Below are positions 45,084-56,799 of a stretch of DNA of 64,000 bases, in pieces. The first letter of the stretch is position 1. Each line of letters starts with the position of its first letter. Made by a program: the position numbers and the translations under genes. This DNA is from Aporrectodea caliginosa (taxonomy: Eukaryota > Annelida > Clitellata > Crassiclitellata > Lumbricidae): contig JACEVL010000420.1 of the NCBI GenBank assembly GCA_020284085.1, forward strand, positions 688,501 through 752,500. The letters are read 5' to 3'. The notes under the pieces are model-generated. The model was not told the DNA's origin. It searched no databases and saw only the letters and a list, made by a program, of their open reading frames with translations.

Positions 45084-45354
45084 GAAGCGATACCGGTGGC
45101 ATCTGGCGAATGTAAATATCATCATCCAATTTCGGGACGTAAGTGGAGTGGCCATCTACATGTATCTCTTACAACATGGTACAAACCATCAAGAACGTCC
45201 AAATTAACGACCTAGCAATCCTAACAGAGGATTTAAACGCCGAAGTCCAAGCGCATACAGTCGTCATCCAAGAAGGAGATCGAACGAACGTTAGAGTACA
45301 CGAACAGACTGGCGCTAACAAAAGGATCCTAAATCCAGTCTGAATTCTACACTT
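45084..45354. other. Short unassigned stretch between satellite and R1 copy
   Basis: A 66-codon plus-strand frame (45143-45343) is open but has no recognised family. Composition is less A/T-rich than its surroundings. Confidence 0.3.
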
Positions 45355-45450
45355 GGTTGCTGTTTAGCGACACTGTGTCATAACAAAGATGATTAGTGAG
45401 TGTCGCCCTCCTCCTTTCTCCAGACTTGGGACTGGCACTACCACAGGCAG
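45355..45450 (-). repeat. Dispersed LINE 3' end 'R1', copy 3 (reverse)
   Basis: The minus strand reads GCCAGTCCCAAGTCTGGAG, GGAGGAGGGCGACACTCA and ATCTTTGTTATGACACAGTG. Confidence 0.7.
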
Positions 45451-46319
45451 GGTAGTAATGGAGTTCTAATGCTTAGCGACCGACTTTATAGCAAACATTA
45501 TGACGCCAAAAGCATCAGGCGCGCAACTCATTCCTATCTCTTTACCATATGCTTGTCCGCATGTGCTCTATCCAAGTGCCTACTACATACTACATATCTT
45601 CCCTCTGTTGCGATGCAAAAAATAGGTTAACGAAGATTACCTAATGTTCATAAGGTTCTTACAATTTGCCTTTGTACTTCAAATAATGGCTATACGGTAA
45701 TACAAAATCTGTAGACATTACAGAAATCTGTTTACATAACTACAAAGTCTGTCTTTACTTAACTACAGAAAGTCTCTCTTTACTTAAAGTATGCATACAC
45801 AATAATTATGCATTATTACCTATTGGAAAGATTCTCCTAGAATTTCTTTGCTTCGGAACGAGTCCTTACTTACTTATTTTCAGCTTTTCTTTGACTAAAC
45901 AATGGAGAAGTCATTACTATAATTAGTCACTTAATTAAACCTTATTAAACGTTATTTCTTTTATGATCTGCATTCGGTCACGGGTCTACCCAGTGAGGTC
46001 TCTGTAGTAGACCGTTTTTTTAGTTAAGTAAAGTTTAACTGTATTAATTTTTGTTTGTGTGTGCACATTTATTGTATTATGTCACATTCTTTACATTCTT
46101 TACATGTGAATTTGAATACCTCTGGTAATCACAGCGTACTTCACTACCAATCTGTTCATTCTGACCAACTATCAGCCCATAACACTGAATGCCTATTAGA
46201 TTCCAACTTATCTCTTGAGTATTCTGATGAAACCATACCACAATACACAAGCTCACAAATAATACAATCCCTCAATAGGAATAACTAGGGTCTGCCCTAA
46301 TAACGCTATGCAATTAAAT

Positions 46320-46560
46320 TACCCCAATACACAGAGTGTGGACTTGCTAACTGATAAAGTTAACAAACTCCCTCTAATAAATTCCATTGACAATGACCCT
46401 GACTGCAATTTCTGTACCGACTTTGTCTCTGACTAATACCTACTCCTCCACACCCTACTCCCTATCTGCCGAATTCTCCTCACTCCCTTCCAATTTCTCA
46501 GTGATGCACTTAAATTCTCGTAGTATGCTAATACAGTCAAGGAATTTACAACTAGACTTT
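46320..46560 (+). mobile_element. LINE ORF2 N-terminal fragment
   Basis: The frame around 46434-46520 gives YSLSAEFSSLPSNFSVMHLN, then SRSMLIQ. This resembles the 'FSVMHLNIRSL' start of the apurinic-type endonuclease domain in CR1/Jockey-like LINEs. The upstream frame 46055-46288 may be part of the same element. The copy breaks off after about 40 residues. Confidence 0.5.
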
Positions 46561-47136
46561 TAATGTACGCTCCTGTTCTATGTTTGCGCGTTTGCCACTT
46601 ACTGTCTGTCTGTCTTAATGTCTATTGCAATTTGTGTGTTTCAAAATCGTAACATTGGGTGTTACATGACCGATGATACTATTGAACGTTCATGCAAGTT
46701 CAGTGTATTCATGCGCGCCACGCTAAGCACCCGCTTGATTCAATAAAGTTTTCCACGTTTCTTTTCATATGTGAACATTACGTAATGTAAAACTCCCTCA
46801 ATTCTAAGCTTACGACAATTGTTTAGAAAATAGTCACTATAGTTCGTATGGTTGTACAAAACTAGGACCCACAAGCACACAAGCACACACAATGTTCTAA
46901 AGAAAACAATGGGGATCTACTCATAAATTCTACGGGTAATCTATGGACAATTCCATTTATTATAATTATACAGCGACATATTTAAAGCAAAATAATAGCT
47001 AATCATTCATGTGATATTTGGATATTTTAAAGTAAAATGAGTTGCCGAAGTTGCATAACTTTCAAATGGCAATTGATACCTCGCTAGACGGCGTTGTTAT
47101 TGCTATTTCAACAAAACGGCTTAGTTGACTATGATA
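46561..47136. other. Gene-free stretch
   Basis: A/T-rich sequence with no recognised feature before the hAT element. Confidence 0.35.
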
Positions 47137-47144
47137 CACAGTCT

Positions 47145-47819
47145 CAGGGGCGGAGACTTAGGGGGAACAGAGGGGACGGTCCCCCCCGTTAACTTGGGGT
47201 GGGGGACGCAGCTGCTTATATCCCCAATATTTCTGAAATATTTCATAAATATAATAATAATAGCTACGAGTGACAGCTGGTTCTTATCAGCACTCAAATA
47301 ATAGAGCAATTTTGTTCAGATGACAGTTTAAAATGCTACCATTACAGTGTGGAAATTCAAAAATTTAGATAGGGGAGGGGCACATCCCCTCCCCAAAACC
47401 CCTCCCCAAACTCAAACACGACTCAAACTACATGTAAGCTACGAGTGACAGCTGGTTCCTATCAGCACTCAAATTATAGAGCAATTTTTTCAAATGACAG
47501 CTTAAAATGCTACCATTACAGTGTGGAATTTCAAAAAATTTTGATAGGGGAGGGGCACATCCCCCTCCCCAAACCCCTCCCCAAACTAAAAAAAACCACT
47601 CAAACTACATGTAAGCTACGAGTGACAGCTGGTTCCTATCAGCACTCAAATTATAGAGCAATTTTTTTCAAATGACAGCTTCAAATGCTACCATTACAGT
47701 GTGGAAATTTTAAAATAATTAAACAGGGGAGGGGCACATCCCCTCCCAAACCCCTCGCCGATCGTCCTTCGGCCGATCCGCCGGTCCCCCCCAAACCCAA
47801 GACCAAGTCTCCGCCTATG
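47145..47819. mobile_element. hAT-like element, family 7 (CAGGGGCGGAGACTT ends) with internal triplication
   Basis: Left end CAGGGGCGGAGACTTAGGGG, right end AAGTCTCCGCCTATG. Perfect 8-bp target-site duplications CACAGTCT lie at 47137-47144 and 47820-47827. Inside, a 165- to 176-bp unit starting GCTACGAGTGACAGCTGGTT is repeated three times (from about 47273, 47438 and 47614). No coding sequence was seen. Confidence 0.9.
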
Positions 47820-48114
47820 CACAGTCTGCTTAAGTATGCTGAGTATCTAAGAATTTTTAACAGAATTACCTAAGCGTGAATTATCTCTTTCAGCTAAAGT
47901 ATTTCCGCGGCGCTAACCGTAACGTACTCTAGTCAAGCGCCTACTACATACTACATATCTTCCCTCTGAATGCGAGGCAACCCATAGGCTAACGAAGATT
48001 AAGGTACCTAATGTTCATAAGGTTCTGTACAATAGGCCTACAGGCTACATAATGTTCTTTTCAAATAACTTGTATATACAGTAATACAAAATCTGTAGAC
48101 ACTATCTCTCCGTT

Positions 48115-48300
48115 CAACTTAATGCCACTCTTTCCTTATAATTCAACTTGGGGTATCTCAACTTAAGGCCACTCTTTCCTTATAATTCAACTTAGGGTAT
48201 CTCAACTTAAGGCCACTCTTTCCTTATAATTCAACTTAGGGTATCTCAACTTAAGGCCACTCTTTCCTTATAATTCAACTTGGGGTATCTCTCCGTTCAA
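48115..48300. repeat. 44-bp tandem repeat, about four copies
   Basis: Unit begins AACTTAAGGCCACTCTTTCC and recurs every 44 bases at 48115, 48159, 48203 and 48247, nearly identical. Confidence 0.92.
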
Positions 48301-48525
48301 CTTAAGGCCGCCTTCCTATTCCACGTCGCCTCGAAATCTCTGCCGTTTTTTCTTCGACGCAATCCCTCGCCAATAATTGTTATGACGTCCGATCCTTTTC
48401 TTCTATTCTCCACCGTTTCTCCATTAAACATGCATTCTGTTTGTCTAAAATTAGCAGTTTTGCTCATGAGCGATTGTTCATAGTGATACCAGCGCAATAA
48501 AAGTTTCGAATTAAAGTACTGATAC

Positions 48526-49020
48526 GGTTCCGCGACAACTCGTCTACAGACTTTTCGTCTACGACACTTCGTCTACAGACACTTCGTCTACCGACATTTC
48601 GTCTACAAGTGTATCTGTATCCATTATACGGCTAATCAACAGAGGCTGTTTTCTTACAGTTTCGCTAAAACGTGCTATATATTCTCAGGAATCCAGCTTC
48701 TAATTACTGAAAAGATTATTCTCATCAATCCAACTTCAGTCTGTTGAATGGAAACTTAGTTTCATCCATGCATCCAGCTTGGTATCCAGCTTCTATTTAC
48801 GGGTTAAATTATTTCGATAAATTCAGCTTCTTTTTCAACACAGGAATGTTTTCATCAATACCACTTCCATTTAGGCAAACAGTTTTTCATCAATCCAGCT
48901 TCCATTTTAAAATGACAATATCAAATAACTTTGTAGACGAAATGTCGTTAGACGAAATGTCTGTACTCTGTAGACGAAGTGTCGTAGACGAAAAGTCTGT
49001 AGACGAATTGTCGTGACACC
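48526..49020. mobile_element. Mutator-like (MULE) MITE with 9-bp target-site duplication
   Basis: Perfect 9-bp direct repeats TACTGATAC flank the element at 48517-48525 and 49021-49029. The ends are long inverted repeats built of CGTCTACAGAC and CGTCTACGACACTTCG motifs. The interior holds several copies of TTTTCATCAATCCAGCTTC, which also appear, inverted, in the element at 52462-53341. A 9-bp duplication with long TIRs is characteristic of the Mutator superfamily. Confidence 0.82.
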
Positions 49021-49496
49021 TACTGATACACCTGAAGGTCACCTCGTCTTATTACATATCCATTTCGGCTTCTCCCTTCATCATTTACCCTTCCTATACG
49101 TGTGGGAAAAGAAGGCTGAAATGTTAAATGGCGAACATACACTTTGTTTCAATAACGTAGGTGTAGGCTTACAGCTGTCGACAAGTGTCGCTCGTCGTTC
49201 CAGCCACGAAAACCGCCATCTGCCGACTGATGGCAATTCTCTTGAGGGATCTTTGCGACTTCTGACGGCGATAGTGAACAACTGGCTGGATTGACTACAG
49301 ACAATACAAAAACAGAGATTAACACGTCTGTGGTACAATAGAAGCAGGGGCGTCTATCCCCCCTGAAGTCACTGGAGCAACTTCCCCCTCCCCTCCCATG
49401 ATATTTAAAAATGTTAAACTTTCCTCTAACTCCTCAATGAGATCATCCCCTCCCCTATTTCTTGGGTGGAGCATTTGCTCCAAGCTTTACATGGCA

Positions 49497-49605
49497 ATTG
49501 CGAGTGAAGGACTTGCCCAGGTTCCATACGCGGCAGCTTGAGGTGGATTCGAACCCGCAACCCTCCGGCTGCAAGGCACCGAACATACCCCTACACCACC
49601 GCGCC
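49497..49605 (-). mobile_element. tRNA-derived SINE head
   Basis: The minus strand reads GGCGCGGTGGTGTAGGGGTA (A-box-like) and, about 30 bases on, GGTTGCGGGTTCGAATCCAC (B-box GGTTCGAATCC). It continues into GGGCAAGTCCTTCACTCGC, as in V-SINE-type elements. RNA polymerase III promoter use is inferred from the boxes. Confidence 0.75.
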
Positions 49606-51545
49606 CCACCCCTGTAGAACACGACGAATTAGTGGTCCACACAGACTCTCTCGGTGCCCTGCAGACCATCGAACAAAGAAATCCTTCCGAAGGCCTAACC
49701 TGCTTCGAGACCTGCTGAGTACCCATGAGATGTACAGTCGAGGCCGCCAAACTGTGGCCACATTTGTCTGGATACCCGCTGCGTATCTGGGCATGGCGGG
49801 AAATGAGCGGGCAGACATGCTCGCCAAATCAGCGCTGAAATGCCACTGAACTTGGAATATGGTGAGGCGCAAATCATTTATCGTCACCACTTTCTCCGAA
49901 AATGGCAGCAAGAATGGGAGAACTGAGGCACTGGAGCAGCATACCGACAAATTTAACCACAAGTGGATCTCGGTCAAGTACAAGGATGGCAACCGTCTGC
50001 TATCTTCAGGCTCCGTTTCGACCACTGCCTGCTCAACGAACAACTTTACCGCTGGAATAGGCACTCTAGTGAAGATGACCTTTTTTCTCACCCATGCGTC
50101 AAAAGCCATGATAAGAACACTAGCAAAGAGAGTGCAAGCAAAGACAGAGGCAGTTGAGGGGCTGGGAGATGATCAATTCAAATGGTTTTAGAAAGGGCAT
50201 AAGAACTAGGGACGCGAACGGAACACTAAGAGTACTAACAGAGAGGAGCTGCCAGAATGGTCAGGATATTATATGCTTCGTGGATTATGAAAAAGCATTT
50301 GATAGAGTTGACTAGAGACGGCTATTACATGCATTGAGGCGGATGGGAATAGATTGGAGAGACATAAGATTGATAGGAAACTTATACATGGGACAAAAGA
50401 TGCGAATTAGAATAGATGGAGAGTACTCGGAACCAGGAAGAGGTGTGAGACAAGGATGCCCACTGTCACCATTACTATTTAACATCTATATAGAAGAGCT
50501 TGTCAGAGAAGCAGTAGAGGATATGGAGGAGGGGATAAAGGTTGGTGGAAGATGGATCAAGGCATTAAGATTTGCAGATGATCGGGCAATGTTGGCGAGA
50601 AATCAGAAAGGACTACAAGCAATGATGGATAGGCTAAACACAACATCAACCGAATACGGGATGCAGATTAACATAAAAAAGATAAAGGTATTGAAGATAA
50701 GTAAAGGAAAGGAAACTGTAGTCAGAATACACATTGGAGGAAAACAGATAGAGCAAGTCAAAGAATTCTGCTACCTAGGGAGTATGATCACGACAGATGC
50801 CAAATGCCACAGAGAAATTAAAAGAAGGATAGCAATAGGAAAGGAGGCATTCTCAAACAGGAGAGAATTACTGAGAGGAAAACTAAACAGTAATCTGAAG
50901 ATAAGAATGATAAAGACACTGGTATGGACTATGGAGTGTGGTGCTGTATGGGTCAGAGACATGGACTATGAGAAAAGCGGATATAAGAAGACTGGAAGCT
51001 TTCGAAATGTGGACATGGAGAAGAAATAAAAAATCAGCTGGACAGAACATATAACAAATGAAGAAGTGTTGGGAATAATTGGAGAAGAAAGAGTCCTTAT
51101 ACGCACAATAAGAGAGAGGCAAAGGAAATGGATCGGGCACACACTGAGAGGAGACTCACTACTAAGAACGGTCATTGAAGGAAAAATGGATGGGAGGAAG
51201 ACAAGAGGAAGACCACGACAGATGATGACAAACGATTACAGGAAGCTGAAAGAAGAGGCCCAACAAAGAGAGGAGTGGCGACGTCGGACATTTGAACCTG
51301 CCTAAGAGGCAGAGAACCACAAGAAGAAGAAGTGGAGATTGCGACACCTGTAAGGTGCCGGAAACCGTGCTACATTTCCTGGTTCATTGCTCTGATCAGA
51401 CGACGACCTGCAGAAGAAGAAGAGACTCGGAGACGATTATCACCGCCAAAAATTGATATACAACACCCGGACGATATAAACATTTCCGACCTGCATAGAC
51501 ATTTTCCACAAATATCTTGAAGAGATTCATAAGACCATATAAGAA
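49606..51545 (+). mobile_element. LINE 'A': RNase H and C-terminal zinc-knuckle region, split by LINE B
   Basis: The left part (to 50067) encodes VVHTDSLGALQTIE, then, after a frameshift, VATFVWIPAAYLGMAGNERA with DMLAK. This is the C-terminal half of an RNase H domain with catalytic Asp residues. Then comes RLRFDHCLLNEQLYRWNRHS. The right part (from 51331) resumes with GDCDTCKVPETVLHFLVHCS, the CxxC...HxxxxC zinc-knuckle that normally follows directly. The frame is broken by stops and frameshifts. The I/Ingi-like layout (RNase H plus CCHC) suggests an I-group LINE. Confidence 0.8.
50077..51330 (+). mobile_element. LINE 'B': reverse transcriptase pseudogene inserted in LINE A
   Basis: The element is 5'-truncated and begins near HASKAMIRTLAKRVQAKTEA. 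A one-base frameshift before GFRKGIRTRDANGTLRVLTE follows. Then come CFVDYEKAFDRVD, a TAG stop where Trp is expected, GRGVRQGCPLSPLLFNIYIE and the catalytic FADD (YADD variant) near 50573. After a second frameshift at about 50980 the C-terminus reads RQRKWIGHTLRGDSLLRTVI, then GRPRQMM, ending near 51305. It finishes in an AAGAAG tail. Nine-base direct repeats AGTGAAGAT (50068-50076) and AGTGGAGAT (51331-51339) flank it. The layout is that of RTE/Jockey-group animal LINEs without RNase H. Confidence 0.88.
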
Positions 51546-51714
51546 ACTTAACATGAACTTTTAAACGAAAACTGTATGGACACTGCCTCAATGTCACTGT
51601 CAGAACATTATTAGCCAGATCTTGCTCAGCAACGTCCATCGTCCTTGTTACGGAGGCGTTTGTTAAAATTAAAATAATATATATGACTGTCAAGGTAACC
51701 CTGCCACTGCACCT

Positions 51715-51965
<251 letters not shown>

Positions 51966-52461
51966 ATTCCTACTACTACTACTGCTATCTAGGTCTAACT
52001 AGACTGTGAGGAATTTAATTCGTGTCGACTATTACTAATAGAACACGATCGGGTCAACGAATTACGCGTTATGTTGAAGATTTCAAGGCATCAATCGATG
52101 GCTCCTATCGATTGACGTCTTGTTTTTTAATAATAATAATATACCTCGTCGCGATCTTGTTAACGAACTGCTGTACGTCCTGTGGTCAAAGGAAACTGCA
52201 TGTTACATGTACCTTCCAGTACAGATAACAGAAAGGGTAAATTTCGGTATCGAAATCAATGTAATGAGAACTATTGGTTTACAAAAGAAACTCAAGCCGT
52301 GACCTTCATTTATAGATAATTATTAATGAAACAAGCGTACAGAATCAGCTTTAATAGGCCTAATCGATTCATGCAAAACAGATTATCCACTACAGCGGAA
52401 ACTTCGATATAACTCTGCCTTTGGGAGCTGTGCTAAGAACCGCCCTTTCCAGGTCGTGCTA
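51966..52461. other. Gene-free stretch
   Basis: No gene or element ends were recognised. Short frames at 52022-52302 lack family resemblance. Confidence 0.35.
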
Positions 52462-53341
52462 GGGGTCGTCCATTAATTATGTCAACAAAATAGGGGGGGT
52501 TTGGAAAAAGTTTGACAGTTGTTGACAAGGGGGGAGGGGTTCGGTACAAGTTGACGTCAACAAATTTTTCTAAAATAAATCAACACAGACCCTTCCAAAT
52601 GGTAGCGAAAACATTAAGAAATGCTAAAAATGTATAAAGTGCTTTATGTTTAATACTACTAAAAAGCTGGTTAATAAACTAAACTCATATTATTTTGAAA
52701 TTCGAGATTGAATTTTTAGTGTAAAAAATGATTCTACATGTATTGAGCGGTAATCCCAGTTTAGGTTGGTAAATTTTTTATATCGTCAAATTAAAATGGA
52801 AGCTGGATTAAGGAAAAAAATTGGTTCTGGGATTGTTGAAACATTTAATCTTTCAATAGAAGTTGGATTGGTCCGTAAATAGAAGCTGGATTGATGAAAC
52901 TAGTTTTTGACAATAGAAGCTGGAATGATTAAAATAGTTGTTTCCGTAAGTAGAAGCTGGACCCATGAGAATAGTTCTTTGCTTAAATAAAAGTTTCATT
53001 GATGAAAAATATTTTTGGGTTAAATAGACTAATTTTTGTCATGAAATGGAAGCTGGATTGATTAAAACAAATTTTCGATGAAATGGAAGCGGGATTGACG
53101 ATAGTTATCATGGACATAGGTAGATTGCTTACTTACCAACATGAAGTTCGGTATTGAAGATATTCAAATAATTTACCAACCTAAACTACGGGATTACCGA
53201 GACATTTTGTTTCTTTTTTGTAGGGGAGGTCCTGGGATTGTTGACATAATTTTTAAAGGGGTCCGTCAATTTTGACAGTTGTTGACAAGGGGGGGTCAAA
53301 AACTGCCTAAAATTTATTGACATAATTAATGGACGACCACC
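52462..53341. mobile_element. TIR transposon (GGTCGTCCATTAATTATGTC ends) with internal tandem motif
   Basis: GGTCGTCCATTAATTATGTC at the left (from 52464) is met by its exact inverse at the right (to 53338). TTGACAGTTGTTGACAAGGG occurs near both ends. The interior has about nine imperfect copies of AATAGAAGCTGGATTGATGA. No clear target-site duplication or transposase was found, so the superfamily is unassigned. Confidence 0.8.
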
Positions 53342-54059
53342 AACGGGGTTTTTACGCTGTAGAAATCTCCAGATTACGATTACGATGGCTAAACAGATTT
53401 TGAAGTTCATGTCGCCAACCACTTTAGGTTGTAAAGAAGAGCGTTTCCCGTGTAACGGCAAAATACGTCTTGAGTGAAGCGGTTTCAATGATGTTGTCGC
53501 GCTATAGGCTATAAGCTACCGAGTCTATGTGGACTGCTATCTGTTTCAGGGCCTTTAATTAGACGAACTTAAGTGAATCATCAGCTGATATCTGAAACAT
53601 TAGAATAATATTATTAAACAATCACCTCCTGCTGCTGAGATCTTCCCGTTCAACATTCCTCCTCGAGTCGAAGGAAGATAACCTATTATAACCCTTTGAC
53701 GAAAATTCGATCAAAACATCAGTTCGATGAGCAGAATTCGAAGAACTTCAGCAGATTTGTGAAAATTAGCGACTGAAGATGTCATCTCGTTTAACGTAAA
53801 GCGAGAAGCAAAGAAATTCGCTCAAATGCTAAGAAATTCGCTCAGAAACCAAAGATTTTGTAAGAAATTACGCTCTTTCTGTCCAAAATGGCTACCAACA
53901 AAGAAACGAGAAACCATAGACACGCGATGACGTAATAGAACACTGAATGACGTCATTTATATCTATACCCGTCTTTGTCTTTTACCATAGATAATATGTA
54001 ATACCTGGATCCAGCAACGACCTCATGCATTTAGATTTATGATGCAGACATCTAAATAT
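53342..54059. other. Gene-free stretch with CRE- and YY1-like motifs
   Basis: GCTAAGAAATTCGCTCA-type short repeats (53800-53850) are followed by CCAAAATGGCTACC (53887), GATGACGTAA (53926) and TGACGTCA (53948-53955). A promoter is possible, but no gene was found on either side. Confidence 0.3.
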
Positions 54060-54330
54060 TCCTAGCCAGTAAAAGTAAGTATGTAAGTATATTCTGTAAT
54101 AAACCGGTTGCAGGACAGCCGCACTCCGGTGTACAAACATCAAAGGACAAATACAAAATCAATAAGAGTACAACATTCTTCCTAAAAATGTGTCTTCATA
54201 TTATTGTCGATAAGAGTCAGGACTCTGTCGTGAGACCATGGAAGAAGTAAGTAAGTAAGTAAGAAGTAAGAATGTTCTTTATTAAACTCAAGCAAACGCT
54301 CAGCGCTTTACATACAAAGTCAGAAATAAT
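54060..54330 (-). repeat. Two LINE 3' ends with (AAGT)n tails, reverse orientation
   Basis: AAGTAAGTATGTAAGTATAT then TTCTGTAATAAACCGG (54074-54110), and AAGTAAGTAAGTAAG then AATGTTCTTTATTAAAC (54245-54290), are inverses of the (ACTT)-tailed 3' ends at 15010 and 40500. Confidence 0.7.
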
Positions 54331-54719
54331 TTATGTATAAAGAAAACGAATAATTAGAAGATAATTAAGTCAACTAGAAAACAGATGTCTAACTGTACAA
54401 CATCCTAGCTAAGAAGCCGCGCCTGGTAAGGGAATCAAATCCAGGGAGAACACGGTTAGGCCTATGTGAGCGTGGGCGCAGGTCATGACCAGTACAATTG
54501 ACAGAGGGGAGAAGGTCGACCGTGGAGGGTGTGGCTAGTATTTGTTAAGATGGGCATAGGTAGTTGGTTTTCCTTGGTGGGAGCAACTTATGTAAAGCAT
54601 GCCCTGGCTGTTTAGAACAGCTGTGAAGAGACCAGTAACAGCCTTGCGGCAGAGCCGGTCAAAGGCTGGGCTGTCGACGGAGAGGTAGGGCCCCGTAGGG
54701 GCCTACCAGGTATCAATCC

Positions 54720-55560
54720 ATCCTTAACGCTTCTGCCCTACTCATAGGGGCATTGCGAAGTTTGCCCATATCTCTTCTTTCATCGTAGACTCCCTTCACT
54801 GGCTCCCCATTCGCCAACGCATTCAATTCAAGATCTGCTCCATCGTGCGAAATTGACTTGATTTCTATTTGTTGTAATTGTCCAAAAGTTGGAATGCAGT
54901 ACCGATGAGTATTCGGAATGCGCCAACATAGACCTACACCCAATTTAAGAAGCTGTGGAGTAGTTACTTAAAGGAATAGCCATACTTCGTTAACACTGTT
55001 TCATCGAATTGTTTACATATTGATCTTCTTAGTAAATTGCAATGTTATTATTACATTATTGAGTTGAACCTCCTTTCTTTCTTTTCAACTGACTAACCAG
55101 CCATAATTGAATATTGTTAAAAAAGGGTGACCCTATTTAAGCGGGGCTTGTGCCCCTTTTGGGTCTCCCCTGTTCTCTAGCCAATGCACAGATCTCGACA
55201 TGTATTAGTCAAGTTATAATTGTTGTTAATAATTATTGTTGTAGGCTTATCCTTGTGCTTCTGGAAATAAAAAGTTGTCAGTCAGTCAGTTGTCAGACTT
55301 GCTAGCTTTGCTCCACACTATCTCTCTTGTCGGCCTACTCGAGTTTTTGCTCTCCCTTCGGTCTTCGGCCCGTGGCCACTTGGTTGTCTTGAAATGCGTA
55401 CCTCTACGGCCCATTTTTAGGAGTTTCGCCTCTGTGGGCCCCTCCATCTGGAACCGAATGCCTCGAGCAGTCCCTTATATCTGACTGCCTTTCTCCTTCC
55501 TCTGACCAGTTCCGCATGTGCCTGAAAACCTCTTTTTGTCAGTGAAGACGCAGCGAGCCA
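54720..55560 (+). mobile_element. CR1-like LINE C-terminal fragment, interrupted by a short insertion
   Basis: The left part (54720-54850) gives LNASALLIGALRS, then, frameshifted, SSFIVDSLHWLPIRQRIQFK. The right part (55288-55560) gives LRSSARGHLVVL and SFASVGPSIWNRMPRAVP, with a shifted SDCLSPSSDQF. Between them about 430 bp of unrelated A/T-rich DNA ends in AAATAAAAAGTTGTCAGTCA, like a retroposon with a (GTCA)n tail. Confidence 0.7.
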
Positions 55561-56175
55561 CACGAATCCAAAAACGGGATGTTGTTACTTGTTGGCAGCT
55601 ACAGAGTCGTGTGTGGTGAACAGACCACAAGGCTTAAATGTAGGTCTTTTTAAGGATAACATTAAAAAATATATGGCCACCTTGACTTCAATGGGTGCCG
55701 ACTTCTATATACCACAGTGAACTAGACCAAGGCCCTGCAGGCTATGAAGTAGCGTTCGTGTGGATCCTGCTCCCTGGGTCTATCAGAGGACTCAAAGAAT
55801 GAACACCTCAGAAAAACGTCGAACTCCTATATTTGTACAACATCCACACTGCTTTAACACGGGGTCACTATTCTGTCTCATCTCACAGATAGATCGAACG
55901 AACGAACAGTTCGAGCCAATCGAACAGACTAAACAGATTGAACAATTGATTGACATCGATTAACGTTGAACCAACAACGTTTCTCCAATTTGCTGTGTTT
56001 CGTTAAAATTCGAAATATCTTTGAGGGAAGCTATTACGATTATTCCCCGGACGACAAAAATAGGCTACATACTGTAGCTACCACTGTTTATAGTAACCAT
56101 GTATATAAGCACGTGCAGCTGGTCGGACTCATTTGGATAACAAATAGACGCAGGCTAGGCCTAGTCTATACTCGG
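55561..56175. other. Gene-free stretch
   Basis: No feature was recognised. (GAAC)n-like traces occur near 55895. Confidence 0.35.
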
Positions 56176-56402
56176 ACAAGCTCTTGCAGTCGCAGAACAA
56201 CTTAAATTTGTTCATGACTTCTTTACAGTAGTGAAGAAGTGCCTTCATATGATATCTGCCTGGGAGTTTAAGTTATCTTTCAGTGCAGCACAAAATTCGT
56301 TAAATAATATCTAGAACAGAGGCCTACGTAGGGGATGACTTTTTGTATGGTAGCCTACTCGACGGAGTCGACGCATGTATTCGACCCCGTATTTGGTGGG
56401 GT
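56176..56402 (-). pseudogene. Decayed 3' end of a DHCR7-like gene copy
   Basis: On the minus strand, AATACGGGGTCGAATACATG, CCATACAAAAAGTCATCCCC and TACGTAGGCCTCTGTTCTAG correspond to the last codons and stop of the intact gene at 60547-62112 (EYVRLVPYKIIPYVF). The similarity continues into the intact gene's 3' UTR (CAACTTAAATTTG, ACAGTAGT, GAAGTG). Insertions and shifts destroy the frame. The upstream part of this copy was not found. Confidence 0.72.
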
Positions 56403-56799
56403 CTATCGTAGGTGTAGGCCCATAACTGCTTATTCAAAGCGTCGTACGTAGGCCTACTTCTAGGCCCTATACGTGAAAAAAGCCATTAGGCCAATCAATT
56501 GCCAATTTTCATTTATTGAAATTAAACTGACACGTACTTAATTAGACCTACGCAACTTTTACATTGCCACACAAGATGTTTAAAGATTAAATTAAGACAA
56601 TGTGTCAAGATTAAATTAAGGCAATCGACATGTTATATTGGGCCATTAGGTTTGTGATTATGGGGATGGAATCAATATGTGTTTTTGAGGTCCTCCTGAT
56701 TTCGTTTCGTAGGCCTACAGGCCGCGGTCCTCATCCAACCACAGCCATCTACCGACTGGGAGCGATGCCACCGAGTTGTCTACAACTCTACATTCATCC

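Noticed and set aside
49497..49605. Functional tRNA gene
   Set aside because: A- and B-box-like sequences are present, but the anticodon arm does not fold cleanly and SINE-type sequence follows directly.
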